The notes beneath the pieces were generated by a model, which searched no databases, was not told the origin of the DNA, and was given only the letters and a program-made list of their open reading frames with translations. This document shows, piece by piece, positions 60,046 to 64,000 of a stretch of 64,000 bases of DNA. The position numbers were made by a program, and so were the translations under genes. Position 1 is the first letter of the stretch, and every line of letters starts with the position of its first letter. This stretch comes from Kaistia adipata DSM 17808 (GTDB taxonomy: Bacteria; Pseudomonadota; Alphaproteobacteria; Rhizobiales; Kaistiaceae), in assembly GCF_000423225.1 (NCBI RefSeq), contig NZ_KE383992.1:250971-314970 (forward strand). Reading direction: 5' to 3'.

Positions 60046-60479
60046 AGCCGCTCGTCCCGCGAGAAGCCGGCCGGCAGCAGCTCGGCCATGGTGAAGTCCT
60101 GGCCGGCGCCGGTCGGGTCGGCGCAATGGATCAGCGTCTTCGGATGCGAGAATTCCTTGAGCCGCTGCCGGCAGCCGCCGCAGGGCGTGCAGACGATGCC
60201 GCCATCGACCCGGTCGGCGACGACGACAACGGCGGCGACACGGCGGCCCTCGCCCGGAATGCCGGCGGCGACCATCTGGCCGAGCGCCGAGGTCTCGGCG
60301 CACCAGCCCTCGGGATAGGAGGCGTTCTCGCAGTTGGCGCCGACATAAACCTTGCCGTCCTCGGTCAGGATGGCGGCGCCGACGAAGAACTGCGAATAGG
60401 GCGCGTGCGCGTTGAGGCGGACGGCCTGCGCCCGCTCGAAGAGATCGGCCCGCGTTTCGGCGTCCAGCACGGTGGTCAT
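60042..60479 (-). CDS. cdd: cytidine deaminase
   Basis: Zinc enzyme of 145 residues that converts cytidine and deoxycytidine to uridine and deoxyuridine. The active-site residues are Cys60 and Glu62 in CAETSA, and the other zinc ligands Cys100 and Cys103 in TPCGGCRQ. ATG 60479 lies one base after the nupQ-type permease stop. It is followed by coupled translation of the purine phosphorylase. Confidence 0.96.
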   Translation of the reverse strand: MTTVLDAETRADLFERAQAVRLNAHAPYSQFFVGAAILTEDGKVYVGANCENASYPEGWCAETSALGQMVAAGIPGEGRRVAAVVVVADRVDGGIVCTPCGGCRQRLKEFSHPKTLIHCADPTGAGQDFTMAELLPAGFSRDERL

Positions 60480-60480
60480 C

Positions 60481-61455
60481 TCAGCGCTCCTTCACATAGG
60501 GCACGCCGCCGGCCTTGGGCGGGATCGCCTTGCCGATGAAGCCGGCAAGCAGGACCACCGTCAGGATGTAGGGCAGCGCCTGGATCAGCTGGACCGGCAC
60601 TTCGCCCATGCCGGGGATGATGGTGCCCTGCAGGCGGATCGACGCGGCGTCGAGGAAGCCGAACAGCAGGCAGGTCAGAAGCACGTTGAGCGGCTTCCAC
60701 TTGGCGAAGACGAGGGCGGCGAGCGCGATGTAGCCCTTGCCGGCCGACATCTCGCGGATGAAGCTCGCCGACTGCGCCACCGACAGATAGGTGCCGGCGA
60801 AGCCCGCGAGAATGCCGCAGCAGATCAGCGCGCGGTAGCGCAGCCAGGTAACGGAAATGCCGGCGGTGTCGACGGCGCCCGGATTCTCGCCGACGGCGCG
60901 CACCCGCAGGCCGAAGCGGGTGCGGTAGAGCACCCACCAGGTGAAGGGCACGGCGAGGAAGGCCAGGTAGACGAGGATGTTCTGGCCGGAAATCAGCCCG
61001 GAATAGAGCGGCCCGAGGAAGGGGATCGGCGCGATCTCGGCCGCGAAAGGCAGGGTGATCTCGGTGAAGCGGGCGGAATTGGCGAGCTGCGGCGTGCGAC
61101 CGCCCTGGCCGAACCAGGCATTGCCGAGCAGGATCGTCAGGCCGGAGGCGATGAAGTTGATCGCCACGCCGGAGATGATCTGGTTGCCGCGCTGGGTGAT
61201 CGAGGCGAAGCCATGCACGAGGCTCAGCAGCACGCCGGTGAGGATCGCGGCGAAGAGGCCGAGCCAGGGCGAGCCGGTGACGGTGGCGACCGAGGCGGCC
61301 GAAAAGGCCGAGAACAGCATCTTGCCCTCGAGGCCGATGTCGAAGATGCCGGAGCGCTCGGCATAGAGGCCGGCGAGCGCCGTGAAGATGAGCGGCACCG
61401 ACAGACGCACCGTGGCGGCGAAGATCTGGATCAGATCGGCGAACAGGCTTTCCAT
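60481..61455 (-). CDS. nucleoside ABC transporter permease (NupQ-like)
   Basis: Inner-membrane subunit of 324 residues with about nine helices, of the BmpC/NupQ-type guanosine and nucleoside ABC transporter. Family segments visible include RSGIFDIGLEGKMLFSAFSA and RAVGENPGAVDTAGISV (EAA-like loop). It follows the NupP-like permease by nine bases and precedes cdd by one base, so uptake and salvage are co-expressed. Confidence 0.9.
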   Translation of the reverse strand: MESLFADLIQIFAATVRLSVPLIFTALAGLYAERSGIFDIGLEGKMLFSAFSAASVATVTGSPWLGLFAAILTGVLLSLVHGFASITQRGNQIISGVAINFIASGLTILLGNAWFGQGGRTPQLANSARFTEITLPFAAEIAPIPFLGPLYSGLISGQNILVYLAFLAVPFTWWVLYRTRFGLRVRAVGENPGAVDTAGISVTWLRYRALICCGILAGFAGTYLSVAQSASFIREMSAGKGYIALAALVFAKWKPLNVLLTCLLFGFLDAASIRLQGTIIPGMGEVPVQLIQALPYILTVVLLAGFIGKAIPPKAGGVPYVKER

Positions 61456-61464
61456 GATCGCTCC

Positions 61465-62595
61465 TCAGGCCGCGCCGGCGGCGGAGGCCGTCCGGGATTT
61501 GGGCTTCGCCGCGAAGATCGCGATCAGCGCCGGACGGAACATGTGCTCCAGCGCGCCGGCGAACAGGATCACCAGGCCCTGGATCAGGATGATCACCTCG
61601 CGCGAGATGTTCGGCATGTCGAAGGCGAGCGCGGCGCCGCCCTGATAGAGCACGCCGAACAGGATCGAGGCGATGACGATGCCGACCGGATGCGAGCGGC
61701 CCATCAGCGCCACCGCGATGCCGACAAAGCCGGCGCCGGCCGGGAAGTCGATCTGCAGCTTGCCGGCGTCGCCCATGACCGGGTTCAGCGCCATCATGCC
61801 GGCGAGGCCGCCGGAGATCAGCATGGTGACGACGACCGTCTTCACATAGGGGATGCCGGCATAGACCGCCGCCGTCGCATTGGTGCCCATGGTACGGATC
61901 TCGTAGCCGAAGCGGGTGCGCCAGATCAGCAGCCACACCGCCACCACCGCGACGAGCGCGATCAGGAACGAGACGTTGAAGGGGGCGGCGCCGATGTCGA
62001 GCCCGAACCACTGCATCAGCCAGCCGAGCTTGGGCAGCTGGCCGCCCTCCTCGAAGAGGCGGGTCTGCGGCGACATGTTGCCCGGCGGCTTGATGACGTG
62101 CACCAGCAGATAGACCATCAGGGACGCGGCGATGAAGTTGAACATGATCGTCGTGATGACGATGTGGCTGCCGCGCTTCGCCTGCAGCCAGGCGGGGATC
62201 AGCGCCCACAGCGCGCCGAACGCGAAGGCCGCCGCCGTCGCCACGACGGCGGTCACGTACCAGGGCATGTAGCGGTCGAGCGCCAGCGCGGCGAAGGCCG
62301 CGCCGAGGCCACCGAGATAGATCTGCCCCTCGCCGCCGATGTTGAACAGGCCGCCATGGAAGGCGACCGCGACGGCGAGCCCGGTGAAGATGAAGTTGGT
62401 GGCGTAATAGAGGGTGAAGGCGATGCCCTCGCCATCCCCCAGCGCGCCGACGACGAGGTACTGGACCGCATCGATCGGGTTCTCGCCGATGAACAGAACG
62501 ACGAGGCCGGAAACGGCGAACGCCACGGCGACGTTGAGAAGCGGCAGAAGGCCGTAATTGACCCAGCGCGGCAGGGTTCCAAGGGGGGCGCTCAT
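61465..62595 (-). CDS. nucleoside ABC transporter permease (NupP-like)
   Basis: Inner-membrane permease of 376 residues with about ten helices. The N-terminal helix runs through the LLPLLNVAVAFAVSGLVVLF region, and the family signature GGLFNIGGEGQIYLGGLGAA is present, with an EAA-like loop near TMGTNATAAVYAGI. ATG 62595. It is separated from the upstream ATPase gene by 127 bases that hold a repeat family 2 copy. Confidence 0.9.
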   Translation of the reverse strand: MSAPLGTLPRWVNYGLLPLLNVAVAFAVSGLVVLFIGENPIDAVQYLVVGALGDGEGIAFTLYYATNFIFTGLAVAVAFHGGLFNIGGEGQIYLGGLGAAFAALALDRYMPWYVTAVVATAAAFAFGALWALIPAWLQAKRGSHIVITTIMFNFIAASLMVYLLVHVIKPPGNMSPQTRLFEEGGQLPKLGWLMQWFGLDIGAAPFNVSFLIALVAVVAVWLLIWRTRFGYEIRTMGTNATAAVYAGIPYVKTVVVTMLISGGLAGMMALNPVMGDAGKLQIDFPAGAGFVGIAVALMGRSHPVGIVIASILFGVLYQGGAALAFDMPNISREVIILIQGLVILFAGALEHMFRPALIAIFAAKPKSRTASAAGAA

Positions 62596-62631
62596 GGGTG
62601 CAATCCGTTGAGAGGGCGCATGCCGGGGTCT

Positions 62632-62690
62632 TCCCCTCTCCCCGAGGGAGAGGTCGACGGCGAAGCCGGCGGCTGAGGGTTTCGGGAACT
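62632..62690. repeat. dispersed repeat family 2, single copy
   Basis: A single unit, CCCTCTCCCCGAGGGAGAGG to GGCTGAGGGTTTCGGG, matches the left unit at 54055-54109. It is in the gap between the ABC ATPase and permease genes of the nucleoside cluster. Confidence 0.8.
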
Positions 62691-62722
62691 GGCGGAAAGG
62701 GCGGGAGCCAAGACGATCGCGT

Positions 62723-64000
62723 TCATTCCGCCGCCTCCCTGCCGATGCCGGCCATCATCAGGCCGATCTCCTGCTCGCCGGCATGCGGCGCCGGCTCGCC
62801 GACGATCGTGCCGGCGAACATCACCAGGATGCGGTCCGAGAGCGAGCGGATCTCGTCCAGCTCGACCGAGACGAGCAGGATCGCCTTGCCCTGGTCGCGC
62901 AGCGCGACGAGGCGCTTGTGAATGAACTCGATGGCGCCGATGTCGACGCCGCGCGTCGGCTGGCCGACCAGCAGGCAGGCCGGATCGCGCTCGATCTCGC
63001 GGGCCAGCACGATCTTCTGCTGGTTGCCGCCGGAGAAATTGGCCGTCTTCAGGCGCGGATCGGCGGGGCGGATGTCGTAATCCTCGATCCGCGCCACCGC
63101 GTCCTTGCGGATGGCGTCGATGTCGAGGAACGGCCCCTTCAGATATTTCGGGTCGTCCTGGTAGCCGAGAATGGCGTTCTCATATTCCTCGAAGGCGAGC
63201 ACCAGCCCCATGTGGTGCCGGTCCTCCGGCACATGGGCGAGGCCCTTCTTGCGCAGCTTCGCGGGATCGAGGCGCTCGACCGGCTCGCCATTCAGCAGGA
63301 TGCGGCCGGAAGCGGGCTTGCGGATGCCGGCGATCGCCTCCAGCAGCTCGGACTGGCCGTTGCCGGCGACGCCGGCGATGCCGACGATCTCGCCGGCGCG
63401 CACCTGGAACGAGACATTGTCGACCATGGTGACGCCGCGCGCGTCCTTCACCGTCAGGTTCTCGACCGACAGGATGACCGGGCCGGGCTTGGCCTCGTCC
63501 TTCTCGACGCGCAGCAGCACGCGGCGGCCGACCATCAGCTCGGCCAGCTCCGCCATGGTGGTCTCGGACGTCTTGCGCGTCGCCACCATCTCGCCGCGGC
63601 GCATGACGGAGACGGTGTCGGTGATCGCCATGATCTCGCGCAGCTTGTGCGTGATCAGGATGACGGTCTTACCCTGCGCCTTCAGCTGCGCCAGCATGCG
63701 GAACAGGTGATCGGCCTCGGCCGGGGTCAGCACGCCCGTCGGCTCGTCGAGGATCAGCACCTCGGCGCCGCGATAGAGCGCCTTCAGGATCTCGACCCGC
63801 TGCTGCTTGCCGACGGGGAGATCCTCGATCAGGGCGTCGGGATCGACCTCGAGCCCGTATTCGCGCTCGATGCGGCCAAGTTCGGCCCGGACGGCGGCGA
63901 CGCCGCGCTTCAGCAGCGGGCCGCCCTCGACGCCGAGCATGACGTTCTCGAGCACGGAGAAATTCTCGACCAGCATGAAGTGCTGGTGGACCATGCCGAT
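62723..64000 (-). CDS. nucleoside ABC transporter ATP-binding protein (NupO-like), truncated at the window edge
   Basis: The C-terminal 425 or so residues of a two-domain ATPase. The first domain is cut: its Q-loop IGMVHQHFMLVENFSV is the first visible stretch, with Walker B LILDEPTGVLTP. The second domain is complete, with GNGQSELLEAIAG, signature SGGNQQKIVLAREI, and the relaxed Walker motif GQPTRGVDIGAIEF. The second site has weak ATP-binding residues, as usual in this family. The N terminus with Walker A of domain one is beyond base 64000. Drives the two permeases downstream. Confidence 0.93.
   Translation of the reverse strand: MGMVHQHFMLVENFSVLENVMLGVEGGPLLKRGVAAVRAELGRIEREYGLEVDPDALIEDLPVGKQQRVEILKALYRGAEVLILDEPTGVLTPAEADHLFRMLAQLKAQGKTVILITHKLREIMAITDTVSVMRRGEMVATRKTSETTMAELAELMVGRRVLLRVEKDEAKPGPVILSVENLTVKDARGVTMVDNVSFQVRAGEIVGIAGVAGNGQSELLEAIAGIRKPASGRILLNGEPVERLDPAKLRKKGLAHVPEDRHHMGLVLAFEEYENAILGYQDDPKYLKGPFLDIDAIRKDAVARIEDYDIRPADPRLKTANFSGGNQQKIVLAREIERDPACLLVGQPTRGVDIGAIEFIHKRLVALRDQGKAILLVSVELDEIRSLSDRILVMFAGTIVGEPAPHAGEQEIGLMMAGIGREAAE

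Noticed and set aside
60412-62676. Plus-strand open frame of 754 codons opposite the nucleoside transporter genes
   Set aside because: Antisense to cdd and two permease genes with clear family signatures; composition is Gly/Glu/Arg/Asp-rich and repetitive.

Overview
The window is a stretch of GC-rich alphaproteobacterial chromosome. Gene content and order (dnaA, dnaN and recF with a rhodanese gene and rpsT next to dnaA; mutM divergent from ubiE-ubiB-coaBC; BigR-type persulfide sensor; GC-rich codon use; frequent TTG and GTG starts) point to the Hyphomicrobiales (Rhizobiales), perhaps a Kaistia-like genus. The genus is an inference and was not tested. Most of the sequence is ordinary core chromosome with short operons on both strands. 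I saw no phage, insertion sequence, rRNA operon or CRISPR array.

Layout. 1-3.7 kb: the 3' part of typA, a GNAT gene, ppa, a small exported protein, yggT with a DUF167 gene, and tRNA-Ala(CGC). 3.8-5.8 kb: a copper-delivery cluster (Sco, a PCuAC fusion protein, a small membrane protein). 6-9 kb: an EamA transporter, an aldehyde dehydrogenase, an unknown gene. 9.2-15 kb: a GAF-GGDEF cyclase, an SH3 envelope protein, and an iron(III) ABC transporter that lacks its ATPase. 15-19 kb: a class I glutamine amidotransferase, a TerB-like gene, then rhlE-cspA-infA as a cold-shock-like module. 19-23 kb: an EamA transporter and a two-gene module of a GNAT/C39-peptidase fusion and a RimK-type ATP-grasp ligase. 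23-26 kb: small proteins and gnd. 26-37.5 kb: the replication region (gyrB, recQ, recF, dnaN, dnaA, rhodanese, rpsT). 37.6-45.9 kb: enoyl-CoA hydratase, mutM, ubiE-ubiB-coaBC, a DUF4105 gene, dut, cysK. 45.8-49.8 kb: YciI, DUF899, a CDF transporter, an AI-2E-type transporter overlapping a small K+ channel gene. 49.8-52.6 kb: a sulfide/persulfide module (TauE, rhodanese, BigR, persulfide dioxygenase). 52.5-55.3 kb: a MocR regulator divergent from an EamA transporter. 55.3-56.5 kb: a lower-GC insert with one DUF3883-type gene. 56.6 kb to the end: an SDR gene, then a nucleoside uptake and salvage cluster (deoA, purine nucleoside phosphorylase, cdd, two permeases and a truncated ATPase).

Three families of short dispersed repeats, mostly arranged as inverted pairs, sit between genes, and two copies lie inside the nucleoside cluster. 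The least explained items are the GNAT-C39/RimK pair, the DUF3883 island, the repeat families, and several operator-like dyads. The operator at the persulfide module and the one at the MocR/EamA pair have clear candidate regulators beside them. All function calls come from reading motifs and context; no database search was run.
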